Source: Lachnospiraceae bacterium (lineage in GTDB: Bacteria > Bacillota > Clostridia > Lachnospirales > Lachnospiraceae). Taken from it: a DNA stretch of 38,948 nucleotides. Numbering within the stretch: position 1 is the stretch's first letter; every line of letters begins with the position of its first letter. Below the pieces are notes generated by a model. The model was not told the DNA's origin. It searched no databases and was given only the letters and a program-made list of their open reading frames with translations. The position numbers were made by a program, and so were the translations under genes. This document shows, one piece after another, positions 8,071 through 15,906 of the stretch. The stretch is from the NCBI GenBank assembly GCA_910576385.1, contig CAJTIR010000035.1, positions 1 through 38,948 of the forward strand. The letters run 5' to 3'.

Positions 8071-8247
8071 TTACTGTATAGAATACTGCAGCATTTCATA
8101 ATGAAGCTTTGTCCCCTCTGTAATTTCCGACGGCAGCAAAGCTCTGGCCACACATTTCGATTCTTCCTGCGGCTTGTCTATTTGTTGTAAATACGCATAA
8201 TCCCCATCAATTCGCTCCACAACATACTCTATTGGCCCAAAATCCAT
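8071..8247 (-). CDS. Small DUF3006-like protein, 58 aa
   Basis: The product begins MDFGPIEYVVERIDGDYAYL and contains VARALLPSEITEGTKLHYE, resembling the short DUF3006 proteins (a RI-GDYA-L core followed by LLP...EG). The start has a GGAAGGAGG site 7 nt upstream, so it is very likely translated. It lies 39 nt downstream of the sigma-like gene on the same strand and probably shares its transcript. Function is unknown; a small beta-barrel fold is likely. Confidence 0.75.
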   Translation of the reverse strand: MDFGPIEYVVERIDGDYAYLQQIDKPQEESKCVARALLPSEITEGTKLHYEMLQYSIQ

Positions 8248-8286
8248 ATATTTTCCTCCTTCCCATATTCTTTTGTGTTCCTATTC

Positions 8287-9102
8287 CTAGCTCGCTCCAC
8301 TATGCAACGCCAAGATACCTTCAATTTCCTCCTGAGAAATCTTTGTATAGTCACAAAGTTCCTCCAAAGTTGGAATTGTCCCATTTTCTTCTGCAAGCGC
8401 TTTCTTTGCCTCATGCAACAGATTAACCTTTGCCAAAATGGTATTGGTGCTGTTACACTCACCTTCCTGTTGACGGCAATACTTTTCCATCTGCCCTTTT
8501 ACAGACATTTCCAATCTCTGTTCCAACTGTTGTTTTTGCTCTTCTTGCAGGCCGCCTGCATCATCCAAATGGATATCCTCTGGGGTATTTCCCAAAATTT
8601 TCCTCATTCCCAACAACAGCCCTATATTCCCTTCCTGAACCAAGTCCTCTAACATGATCTGTGCTGTCGTATAATGTTCTGCCAACTCTACAATCCTCTT
8701 TAGCCAATGATGAGAAATATCTGCAATCACAGCTTCCTCTCCTTTGAGAAGCCGCTGATACAAGATGTTTTCCTGCTCTGAGGTAAGTTCTGGTATTGTG
8801 GAGATATCCTTTAAGTATATCTGAAAATAGTTTTGCTTTGTTTTTTCTCCTTGCGCTTTTTTCTTATTGCCGGCTGTTTTTTTTCGCTTTGCCTGCTCCT
8901 GTTCTTTGGCCTTGTTTTGTTCATTTTCTGTCTGCTCTTTTGTCATTGACAGATAATCATATATTAATTGCTGCTGCTCACTTGACAGCTCCATATCTTG
9001 GAAATAACTTTTTATCTCTTCTTGTGATAATGGCTCCTGGCTTGCTTTTGCTACCTCCTGTACAGAACGCAGCGTCTCCATAAAGGCTCTCTGATCAATC
9101 AT
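8287..9102 (-). CDS. Sigma-70-related protein lacking region 4
   Basis: 271 aa. Residues 91-125 resemble sigma region 1.2 (YLKDISTIPELTSEQENILYQ), 126-170 resemble region 2 with the core-binding LEDLVQEGNIGLLLGM (151-166), and 228-266 resemble region 3 (HEAKKALAEENGTIPTLEEL, a typical -ALAE--G--PT-EEL helix). Residues 55-90 are a charged Lys/Gln-rich linker. No region 4, the -35-binding helix-turn-helix, follows, and region 2.4 is not recognisable. It may bind RNA polymerase core without normal promoter recognition. It starts with a GGGAGAG site and precedes the DUF3006-like gene. Confidence 0.7.
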   Translation of the reverse strand: MIDQRAFMETLRSVQEVAKASQEPLSQEEIKSYFQDMELSSEQQQLIYDYLSMTKEQTENEQNKAKEQEQAKRKKTAGNKKKAQGEKTKQNYFQIYLKDISTIPELTSEQENILYQRLLKGEEAVIADISHHWLKRIVELAEHYTTAQIMLEDLVQEGNIGLLLGMRKILGNTPEDIHLDDAGGLQEEQKQQLEQRLEMSVKGQMEKYCRQQEGECNSTNTILAKVNLLHEAKKALAEENGTIPTLEELCDYTKISQEEIEGILALHSGAS

Positions 9103-9414
9103 CGCTCTCTCCCATCTTCTTTTTCTATCTTCTACTGTAACATATTGATGGATTTATTTCTACTGCCTATTTGAAGATCTACAAGTTATCACTTTCACTA
9201 AACAATAAGACCCTGATGGCTACTTCCATCAGGGCCTTATTGAATGAAAAAAGACAATATATTTATTTGATTTCATCAATCTCTCATGAATTATAATATT
9301 AACGTATCTCATAACAAACTTAATCAAATATGCTCCTAAAGAGAACAAGTATTATTCTGTCATTTCTACTTATTTTCTATATACTCTCTATTCCATTCTG
9401 ATACCTCTTACTTA
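9103..9414. other. Intergenic region between the polyol operon and the sigma-like gene
   Basis: AT-rich, without a supported reading frame. The only structure seen is the terminator at 9204-9241. A promoter for the sigma-like gene should lie near 9110-9180, but no clear -35/-10 pair was identified. Confidence 0.5.
9204..9241 (-). terminator. Terminator of the polyol operon
   Basis: AATAAG-A-CCCTGATGG pairs with CCATCAGGG-C-CTTATT around a 6-nt loop (9204-9241). On the minus strand it is followed by GTTTAG and lies about 170 bp after the fructokinase stop. Confidence 0.75.
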
Positions 9415-10620
9415 TTAATACAGATATTTTTCAACCACTGCTGCATATTCCTCTTTCCAGTCCTCAATTTCAAGCTGTAATGGATTTGAAAGATCAAGAC
9501 TGAAGATCCCCATAATGGATTTTGCATCAATTACATACTTTCCAACGGAAAGAAGCACATCTCCCTGTATCTGGCTCATATCGTCAACAAAAGCTTTCAC
9601 TTTATCTACCGAGCGAAGCATCACCGGAAATGTTTTGACATCTTTATGTTCTTGCTGATTCTTCCTGCTGCCCCAAATTAAATTTTCAATCTCTCTTTTG
9701 TCTGGCATCGAACGAAGCGCTCCTTTACGGGTTGTTACAATAGAAGCCGCAGCATTTGCAAATAACAGCATTTCCTCCAAATCTGACTCTTTCAAACGAT
9801 CAAGGCCATGCTCAAGTACAAAACGCAATACTCCAGCACAGAATGTATCGCCCGCGCCTGTCGTGTCTATGGTCTTATCACTCAAAAACGGTTTTCCACA
9901 AACTTTGCAATCCAGATAATATGCAAGGCTTCCCTGGCTTCCCAAGGTCACATTGATCAGCTTTGCCCTTGAGCGTGCTTTGATGACCTGCACGCCCTCA
10001 TCATAATTTTCCAATCCTGTCAGCCATTTGATTTCATTATCTGCTATCTTTAAAATATCACATTCACCGATCCCATACCAGACTGCCTCTTTCGCCTGTT
10101 CCTTCCTTTCCCATAGCGGCTCCCGGTAATTCGGATCAAAGGAAATCAGTTTTCCTGCATTTTTTGCAAAAGCGACAGCACTCTTTGTTGCCGACTCTGT
10201 CGGTTCATTTGTAAGCGAAAGGGAGCCAAAATGAAAGATCCTGCATTGCTCTATGAGTTTTTTGCTGACTTCATGTTCGGTCAACATAATGTCCGCTCCC
10301 GGATTTCTATAAAACGAGAAATCCCTGTCACCGCCTGCCAGTGAATGAACAAAAGCCAGCGTTGTATTTACATTCTGATCATAAACCAATCCTTCCGCAG
10401 AAATTCCTGTTTCCTGAATTGTTTTTCCTAACATCCTTCCAAAAGAATCTTCCCCCACTTTTCCAATAAAAGCAGTTTGATAGCCAAGACCTGCCAACAT
10501 TGCCAGCACATTACAGGGCGCACCGCCTGGATTTGCCTCAAACACAGGATTCTCATTATCACTACTGCCATTTTGCATAAAATCAATCAGCAATTCCCCT
10601 AATGCAACCACGTCATACAT
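9415..10620 (-). CDS. PfkB fructokinase fused to a Crh-like (His-less) HPr domain
   Basis: 401 aa. Residues 1-315 are a ribokinase/PfkB sugar kinase: MYDVVALGELLIDF, the substrate motif NPGGAPCNVLAML (30-42), and the catalytic DTTGAGDTFCAG at 252-263 with base Asp258. It should convert fructose to fructose 6-phosphate. Residues about 329-386 resemble the second half of HPr, with YVIDAKSIMGIFSLDL (362-377) matching HPr's AKSIMGIMSL around regulatory Ser46 (here Ser368). The HPr active-site His region is replaced by VMLRSVDKVKAF, so no phosphotransfer is expected. The ATG at 10620 follows GGAAGGAGAG and overlaps the transporter stop by 8 nt. Fusion with a free-standing HPr-like gene through a lost stop is an alternative history. 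Confidence 0.85.
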   Translation of the reverse strand: MYDVVALGELLIDFMQNGSSDNENPVFEANPGGAPCNVLAMLAGLGYQTAFIGKVGEDSFGRMLGKTIQETGISAEGLVYDQNVNTTLAFVHSLAGGDRDFSFYRNPGADIMLTEHEVSKKLIEQCRIFHFGSLSLTNEPTESATKSAVAFAKNAGKLISFDPNYREPLWERKEQAKEAVWYGIGECDILKIADNEIKWLTGLENYDEGVQVIKARSRAKLINVTLGSQGSLAYYLDCKVCGKPFLSDKTIDTTGAGDTFCAGVLRFVLEHGLDRLKESDLEEMLLFANAAASIVTTRKGALRSMPDKREIENLIWGSRKNQQEHKDVKTFPVMLRSVDKVKAFVDDMSQIQGDVLLSVGKYVIDAKSIMGIFSLDLSNPLQLEIEDWKEEYAAVVEKYLY

Positions 10621-11989
10621 GATTCCCGCTCTCCTTCCTTTCTTTGATTTCCTGCACAATTCTATTATAGGCTTTCTTGTTCAAACGATAAAAATATAAG
10701 ACTGCTGCTGTAACAATCCACAATATGCCTGGAACCGTAGTGAAAGAATGTTTGATTACAGCCAGCACAGCCGTATTCTGCTGTTGGTTTGCCACATATC
10801 CCAGACTGCCTAAAACTCCTGCCAGGACAGAAGTCCCAATTGCCATTCCGATCTTATTGCCCAATGAAATAAATGCATATTGGAAACCATCATTGCGCAG
10901 CCCTGTTTTCCACTCCCCATACTCCACACAATCTGGTACAATTGCATAAATAGCTGTATTAAAACCAGAAAAGAAAAATTGTGCCAAACAAGAAAACAAG
11001 TAAAATGGAACTGGGGTCTCCCTGACCGTAAAAAAGTACATACAAAACATACTAATCCCTGTCAGCAATGCAAATATAGAGGCCGAACGTCCTTTATTAT
11101 TTGTCATTTTAAATACCATCGGAAAACAGGCTGCTCCAATAATGGAAGGAAGAATAATGAAAAGAGAATATGTACTGAATAATGCCTGGTTTCCTTCCAC
11201 ATAAGTAAAATAATAAAGCGCATCTGCATTTCTTCCATAAAGTGTGATTCCAAATAGAAACTGTCCAGCAACAGCAATCATATACGGCTTGTTTTTTGCT
11301 ACTGAGAATAGTTGTACTTTGAGAGACGTTTTTTCCTTCTCTGGCACTTCCACAACTTCTCTTGTTTTTGCAAAACAGAAAATATGGCAGGCTGCAAAGA
11401 TACCTCCGTAAATAGCGGCAACCAAAAGATAACCCCGCTTATCATTCCCGCTGCCCAGCGCCGCAATCAGTGGAACGGTTATAATATTGATAATGCCGAT
11501 TGCAACCATCGCACTGACGGAACGAAATGTATTAATCTTCGCCCGTTCTTCGATGTTTTGTGTCATCGCGCCGCACAATGTCCCATAAGGAATATTCACA
11601 CAGGTATAGCCTAATACCAATATACAATAAGTAACCGCCATATAAACAATTTTTACTGTTGACGGCCAATTTGGATGTGCCCAGAATGTCAGCATCAGCA
11701 CAAAAGCGGTTAGCGGCACCGCAATCAGAAGCCAGGGACGATATCTGCCCCATCTTGTATGTGTCTTATCACTCAGCCCCCCAATCACGGGATCATTAAT
11801 GGCATCCCAGAACCTTGAAAACAGCATTAACCCCGCAACTGCCCCCATTCCAATTCCAAAAACATCCGTGTAAAAAATCATCAGGAAATTGCCAACAAAC
11901 ATCCAACTGAAATTACACCCCACATCACCCATGCCATAAGCAATTTTACTAATCAGCGGCACTTTTACATCTGTATTTTTCTGTTCCAT
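10613..11989 (-). CDS. GPH-family sugar/polyol:cation symporter
   Basis: 458 aa with about 12 membrane segments and the glycoside-pentoside-hexuronide family motif NDPVIGGLSDKTHTRWGRYRPW after TM2. A conserved CVEYGEWKTGLRNDG loop lies late in the protein. It imports the operon's substrate with H+ or Na+. Its position between a sorbitol-type dehydrogenase and a fructokinase suggests a polyol such as sorbitol, or fructose. The start is preceded by GGAGG. It overlaps the downstream kinase gene. Confidence 0.9.
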   Translation of the reverse strand: MEQKNTDVKVPLISKIAYGMGDVGCNFSWMFVGNFLMIFYTDVFGIGMGAVAGLMLFSRFWDAINDPVIGGLSDKTHTRWGRYRPWLLIAVPLTAFVLMLTFWAHPNWPSTVKIVYMAVTYCILVLGYTCVNIPYGTLCGAMTQNIEERAKINTFRSVSAMVAIGIINIITVPLIAALGSGNDKRGYLLVAAIYGGIFAACHIFCFAKTREVVEVPEKEKTSLKVQLFSVAKNKPYMIAVAGQFLFGITLYGRNADALYYFTYVEGNQALFSTYSLFIILPSIIGAACFPMVFKMTNNKGRSASIFALLTGISMFCMYFFTVRETPVPFYLFSCLAQFFFSGFNTAIYAIVPDCVEYGEWKTGLRNDGFQYAFISLGNKIGMAIGTSVLAGVLGSLGYVANQQQNTAVLAVIKHSFTTVPGILWIVTAAVLYFYRLNKKAYNRIVQEIKERKESGNHV

Positions 11990-12105
11990 TGCCGTCCTCC
12001 TTATAAATATTGGCTATATTCAACCTTCTCATCCTTGTACATACGCCTCCGTAAGAGAATCCTCTATTGTTTGCAGAGGCGCAGTAAAAATCCTACTCCA
12101 ATCAA

Positions 12106-13155
12106 TTATTCTGCAATACGGATAACAGCTTTCACAATATCTGCTTTATGATTAACGCTGTAATCCATAGCTTTCTGTACTTCATCAAGCCCAAATACAT
12201 CCGTCACAATACCTTTGAGATTTACTTTGCCTGCTGCAACCGCATCAATCGCCATTGGATAGATATGGCGATAACGGAATACCGTCTTAAATGTCAACTC
12301 CTTATCCAGTGCAAGGCTCATAGGCAGTGTCATCTCTCCGCTCTTACTGTAGCCAACCAGCACAATTGTTGCTCCTTTTTTGGTCATATGGATGGTCTGA
12401 ACCGTTGTAATTTGAGTGCCAGCAGTTTCCACTGCAAGATCGCATCCCTTCCCATCTGTCAATTTCTTTACTTCTTCCACCGCATCTGTCTGGCTCCCAT
12501 TGATTACCCCATCTGCTCCCAGCTCCAATGCTTTCTGAAGACGTTTTTCCATAATATCCACCACATATACTCTAGATACTCCCATCGCTTTTAATGCCAT
12601 CATCGTTACAAGACCAATACATCCTGCTCCCATGACCACTGCTGTCTGGCCTGCCTTTGCGCCTCCTTGTATCGCAGCATGAAACCCTACCGCCAAAGGC
12701 TCGATCAAAGCGCCTTCCATTGTACTTACATGTTCTGGCAATTTAAAACACAGATCCGCTTCATGTGCCACATACTCTTGGAATACACCATCCACTGGAG
12801 GAGTTGCAAAAAATACTACATCTGGACAAAGATTATAATTTCCTGTTTTGCAGAACTCACAGTGTCCACAGGTTTTGCCAGGCTCCAGCGCAACTCTGTC
12901 ACCAACCTTTAAATGCTTCACATTCTTACCCACTTCTACTACCGTTCCACCCGGCTCATGCCCCAGCACGAAAGGCGGCTTTACTACATAATCCCCGATC
13001 GCTCCTGTCTCATAATAGTGCAGATCGCTGCCGCAGATGCCCACATATTCTAACTTTACAAGTACTTCGTTGTCCTTTGGCGCCGGAATCTTCCTCTCTT
13101 CAAACCCCATTTTACCAATTCCGAGCATTACAGCAGTTTTCATTGTTCCTTCCAT
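12106..13155 (-). CDS. Zn-dependent medium-chain dehydrogenase, sorbitol/L-iditol or xylitol type
   Basis: 349 aa. Catalytic zinc ligands are Cys41 (GICGSD), His66 and Glu67 (GHEPGG). The structural zinc site is Cys96, Cys99, Cys102 and Cys110. The Rossmann motif is GAGCIG near residues 175-180, preceded by the conserved IEPLAVG. The family oxidises polyols to ketoses with NAD+; with the neighbouring fructokinase, sorbitol to fructose is the most economical reading, xylitol to xylulose less so. The ATG at 13155 is used because GAGGAGG lies 8 nt upstream. It is the first gene of the operon, 24 bp after a 21-bp palindrome. Confidence 0.88.
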   Translation of the reverse strand: MEGTMKTAVMLGIGKMGFEERKIPAPKDNEVLVKLEYVGICGSDLHYYETGAIGDYVVKPPFVLGHEPGGTVVEVGKNVKHLKVGDRVALEPGKTCGHCEFCKTGNYNLCPDVVFFATPPVDGVFQEYVAHEADLCFKLPEHVSTMEGALIEPLAVGFHAAIQGGAKAGQTAVVMGAGCIGLVTMMALKAMGVSRVYVVDIMEKRLQKALELGADGVINGSQTDAVEEVKKLTDGKGCDLAVETAGTQITTVQTIHMTKKGATIVLVGYSKSGEMTLPMSLALDKELTFKTVFRYRHIYPMAIDAVAAGKVNLKGIVTDVFGLDEVQKAMDYSVNHKADIVKAVIRIAE

Positions 13156-13179
13156 AGTAAATTCCTCCTCTTTCCTCTT

Positions 13180-13200
13180 TATTTAATACTTTATTAAATA
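13180..13200. promoter_or_regulatory. Probable ROK repressor operator, 21-bp palindrome
   Basis: Perfect 9-bp half-sites TATTTAATA (13180-13188) and TATTAAATA (13192-13200) with a 3-bp spacer. It lies downstream of the promoter and 24 bp before the dehydrogenase start, where a bound repressor would block elongation. Assignment to the adjacent ROK protein is inferred. Confidence 0.7.
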
Positions 13201-13217
13201 GTTTTATTATGTATTTT

Positions 13218-13246
13218 ATTTTAAGCGCAGAAGCTCTTTTTGTCAA
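13218..13246 (-). promoter_or_regulatory. Promoter of the polyol operon
   Basis: On the minus strand TTGACA (plus positions 13241-13246) and TAAAAT (13218-13223) are 17 bases apart. The expected start site is near 13211, just before the palindrome at 13180-13200. Confidence 0.8.
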
Positions 13247-13365
13247 TACTAAAACAGAAACCCAACAACTTTCGTCACTTCATCTAAAATATAAATATCG
13301 TTTTTGTTAAAGATCTACAAGAAAATACCTCGCAGAGGAAGCTCCCCCGCCTAGAAGTTTTTTAT

Positions 13366-13389
13366 TAGGAAATTTGAAGAAATTTCCTA
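13366..13389. repeat. 10-bp perfect inverted repeat upstream of the polyol operon
   Basis: TAGGAAATTT (13366-13375) and AAATTTCCTA (13380-13389) with a 4-nt loop GAAG. It lies between the ROK terminator and the operon promoter. It may be a second terminator stem or a protein site. Confidence 0.45.
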
Positions 13390-13395
13390 TAAGAT

Positions 13396-13428
13396 AACAA
13401 AAAAAGAGATTTCATCTCTGAAATCTCT
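13396..13428 (-). terminator. Terminator of the ROK repressor gene
   Basis: AGAGATTTCA (13405-13414) pairs with TGAAATCTCT (13419-13428). On the minus strand the stem is followed by a run of T (plus-strand A run, 13396-13404). It insulates the ROK gene from the operon it faces. Confidence 0.88.
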
Positions 13429-13480
13429 CAAACTCTAATATCTATTTTCATCTACTGGCACGCTAATATTTGCATAAACC

Positions 13481-14599
13481 TTACACCTGTTCCATAAACA
13501 GCTCTATAACTTTCAGAGACGCCCCCAGCGCGGCTGCTCCAATCTTGTGACTACAAGCTCTGATAAAAGAACCATCTTCTGAAAATGTATTTCTTTGTGA
13601 GACTTTGTCCCGAATGTCTCGAATAAATTCGCCCATACTGCTACCCACATACCCGCCTAGAACAACATCGCAATCCAGAACCATATGGATATTATTCACT
13701 GCAAGAGCCAGATAAGATGTATATTGTTCCCAAAGGCAGGCTGCTTCCTCTTCCTCTTGTGTCAGTTGTTCAAAAAAATCTTCCACCCTTCCATCGGTAA
13801 GGCACTTTGCGGCGCAATAAGCATCCAAGCACCCATTTTTTCCACAGTAACACGCTCTCCCATCTGGAACAATTGTCATATGCCCTACTTCCCCACAGCG
13901 GAAATTCCTTCCTTGTTCCAGCCTTTCATTGCTATAAACTGCTCCCCCTACGGTATTGCTTAGGGACAGATAAAAAAAACGATCGATATGTTCCGACTGA
14001 GTTCCTTCTGCATATGCCCCCGCATTAGCATCGTTTAAGAAATGACAGGGATAAGAAAAAAAACGGCTTACAGCAGAAAATGGAAGGTCATTTACTCCAA
14101 GAACATGGGAATCTGCAACCAGCTCTTTATCTAGGTCAATAATTCCAGGAAATGATATTCCGATCCCCAATACATGCTCCTTACTGCATCCGCCATCTTC
14201 CAGAAAACATTCCACCTTTTGGTTCACTTCCCGATAATAATCATCCCCTGCGGCATATGGCAGGAAAATCCGTTCATATTTTAAAATCTTTCCGGTAAGT
14301 TCTGTCAAAACCAGGCTGATATGATTTTTTGTAATATCAAGCCCTACTGCTTTTCCGGCATTTTCTGACACAGCTAACGCTTTCGCCCTTCTTCCTCCGG
14401 TAGATTCCATCTCCCCCTTTTCTTCCACAAGTCCCCGCTCTATCAGTTCTTTGGTAATCTGCGTCGCTGTTGGCAGACTTATTTTTAATGCATAAGATAT
14501 ATCTGGGTTTGATACCATCCCATTTCTGCATATATAGCGAAAAACATCATTCCTGTTCTTCTTTTTAACTTCCATATTTGTAATTTTCTTTTTATCCAT
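13481..14599 (-). CDS. ROK-family transcriptional repressor (XylR/NagC type)
   Basis: 372 aa. Residues 15-80 hold a winged helix-turn-helix (NPDISYALKISLPTATQITKELIERGLV). A sugar-kinase-like ROK domain follows with LGIGISFPGIID, and the zinc-binding GHMTIVPDGRACYCGKNGCLDAYC (CxCGxxGC) near residue 245. Such repressors release DNA when their sugar ligand binds. It lies upstream of and parallel to the polyol operon, with its own terminator, and very probably controls it through the palindrome at 13180-13200. The ATG at 14599 is the first Met, and RNVDFRY-like NRNDVFRYICRNG alignment supports it. Confidence 0.9.
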   Translation of the reverse strand: MDKKKITNMEVKKKNRNDVFRYICRNGMVSNPDISYALKISLPTATQITKELIERGLVEEKGEMESTGGRRAKALAVSENAGKAVGLDITKNHISLVLTELTGKILKYERIFLPYAAGDDYYREVNQKVECFLEDGGCSKEHVLGIGISFPGIIDLDKELVADSHVLGVNDLPFSAVSRFFSYPCHFLNDANAGAYAEGTQSEHIDRFFYLSLSNTVGGAVYSNERLEQGRNFRCGEVGHMTIVPDGRACYCGKNGCLDAYCAAKCLTDGRVEDFFEQLTQEEEEAACLWEQYTSYLALAVNNIHMVLDCDVVLGGYVGSSMGEFIRDIRDKVSQRNTFSEDGSFIRACSHKIGAAALGASLKVIELFMEQV

Positions 14600-14725
14600 A
14601 TGAACTCCTATACTTTTTAAAAGTCTTTTTCTAAGTATAACATATCATAAAAAACAGAGATTTTCCACGATTTTTTATTTTAAATCATTGCCACAATTCT
14701 GTTGATGGTTACTAAAAATAAAAAA

Positions 14726-14759
14726 GGCAGCGAATTGTCTGTTAAAATCAACCGCTACC
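14726..14759 (-). terminator. Probable terminator for the small membrane protein gene
   Basis: GGCAGCG-AATTG and CAACCGCTACC pair with two or three interruptions; on the minus strand the stem is followed by a T-rich run (plus A-run 14716-14725). It lies about 100 bp downstream of the gene ending at 14863. Confidence 0.45.
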
Positions 14760-14862
14760 CCAAAAAAATTATTTCATTTTTTATATTCTTCTTTTGCCTT
14801 AATGTTATGTCTATGATAAAAAAGATCTAAGATTGCTCCTAAGCGTTTAGACAAACGATACT

Positions 14863-15150
14863 TTATCGCTGTCTTACTCTCATAACTAACAGACTGATCA
14901 AGAAACCTATGATTGCACCAATAGCAATCGTTCCAACAAAAAGTAACATCAGTTCCATAATATAGTTTGTATGAAGATTGGAAACTAATTCACAAACTGC
15001 ATACAAGACAAAACTTGAAACAAGACAAAGAATACTTTTCCTAGTATCATTCATCTTTATACCTACAAAAGCCGCAAAGACTAATCCAATAAGCATAAAA
15101 ATCATACTGTCAGACACAAACAATTCTCGAATAATAGGTAAATATTTCAT
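14863..15150 (-). CDS. Small membrane protein of unknown function
   Basis: 95 aa with three hydrophobic segments: about residues 14-31 (MIFMLIGLVFAAFVGI), 37-57 (SILCLVSSFVLYAVCEL) and 66-90 (MELMLLFVGTIAIGAIIGFLIS), ending in the positively charged RVRQR. No family was recognised. A GAGGTG ribosome binding site lies 7 nt before the ATG, so expression is plausible. It has its own weak terminator and no operon partner. Confidence 0.65.
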   Translation of the reverse strand: MKYLPIIRELFVSDSMIFMLIGLVFAAFVGIKMNDTRKSILCLVSSFVLYAVCELVSNLHTNYIMELMLLFVGTIAIGAIIGFLISLLVMRVRQR

Positions 15151-15267
15151 TCAAAACACCTCTGTACCGTTTCAATTTGCTAAATGATACAACCGTTTAT
15201 TTTATCACAAACACACACAATGCCATTATATTCTGATAATATTTCTTTGCCTGATCTCGTTCCATTC

Positions 15268-15708
15268 TCATCGATTATAATCTGCTTCCAACGGGGCAAT
15301 TACCTCAGGATTTTGTTGTACCCAGGCAACGGCACATGCGCACAGCGCTGAACATAAGAAATCATCAATACGGCCTTCATCGCCTGCAACAATCAAAAGA
15401 TTAGTCAAAATTTCTGCCGACTTGATATCATCTTCATGAAAGGCATTGCCGAGACGAAGATATTTAGGAAAAGTATGTAACATTTTTCGGAAATCATCAT
15501 CCCAATTGATACCGCCGTTATCCAGAAATTCATGCTGAACTCGGCCCGCAATGCGAATTAATTCTCCTTGTGCAGTTTTGGCTTGTCCACATGACGGAAC
15601 AAGATAACTCCAAAGTTGATTAAACTGTGCCGTTTCCTCGGTTTCTGTGACAATGATTGGTGATATTCCATCATGAACAAGGGGGGCTTGGTTCTCATGT
15701 TTTTCCAT
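15268..15708 (-). CDS. Uncharacterised acidic protein, 146 aa
   Basis: The ATG at 15708 follows AAGGAG at good spacing; the frame stays open further upstream but without a better start. The product begins MEKHENQAPLVHDG, contains QFNQLWSYLVPSCGQAKTAQGELIRIAGRVQHEFLDNGGINWDDDF-type sequence, and ends ALCACAVAWVQQNPEVIAPL. It appears soluble and mostly helical. I do not recognise the family. Similar short proteins with a TAQGELIRI...RI..E..DNGG...D pattern occur as stand-alone proteins in gut bacteria, but that is memory, not a search result. The IS630 element lies about 200 bp upstream of the start and could affect its promoter. Confidence 0.6.
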   Translation of the reverse strand: MEKHENQAPLVHDGISPIIVTETEETAQFNQLWSYLVPSCGQAKTAQGELIRIAGRVQHEFLDNGGINWDDDFRKMLHTFPKYLRLGNAFHEDDIKSAEILTNLLIVAGDEGRIDDFLCSALCACAVAWVQQNPEVIAPLEADYNR

Positions 15709-15906
15709 TTCGTACTCCTTATCTATTGATTCATTCCGATTTGTCGCTCTGATAATCACATTATACTGCAAAGTTAGAAACTTAACAAGAGTGAAATCTA
15801 CTTGAATCAGATTAAACACATGAATGAAAAAGGAATGCAGTTTTGAAATTTTTTTGTTATATTTTACCAATAAATGTTATAACCACTTTCTTTTTGAACT
15901 AATATA

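Noticed and set aside
8229-8462. A minus-strand frame in the 3' part of the sigma-like gene
   Set aside because: It overlaps both the sigma-like gene and the DUF3006-like gene in another frame and matches no family.
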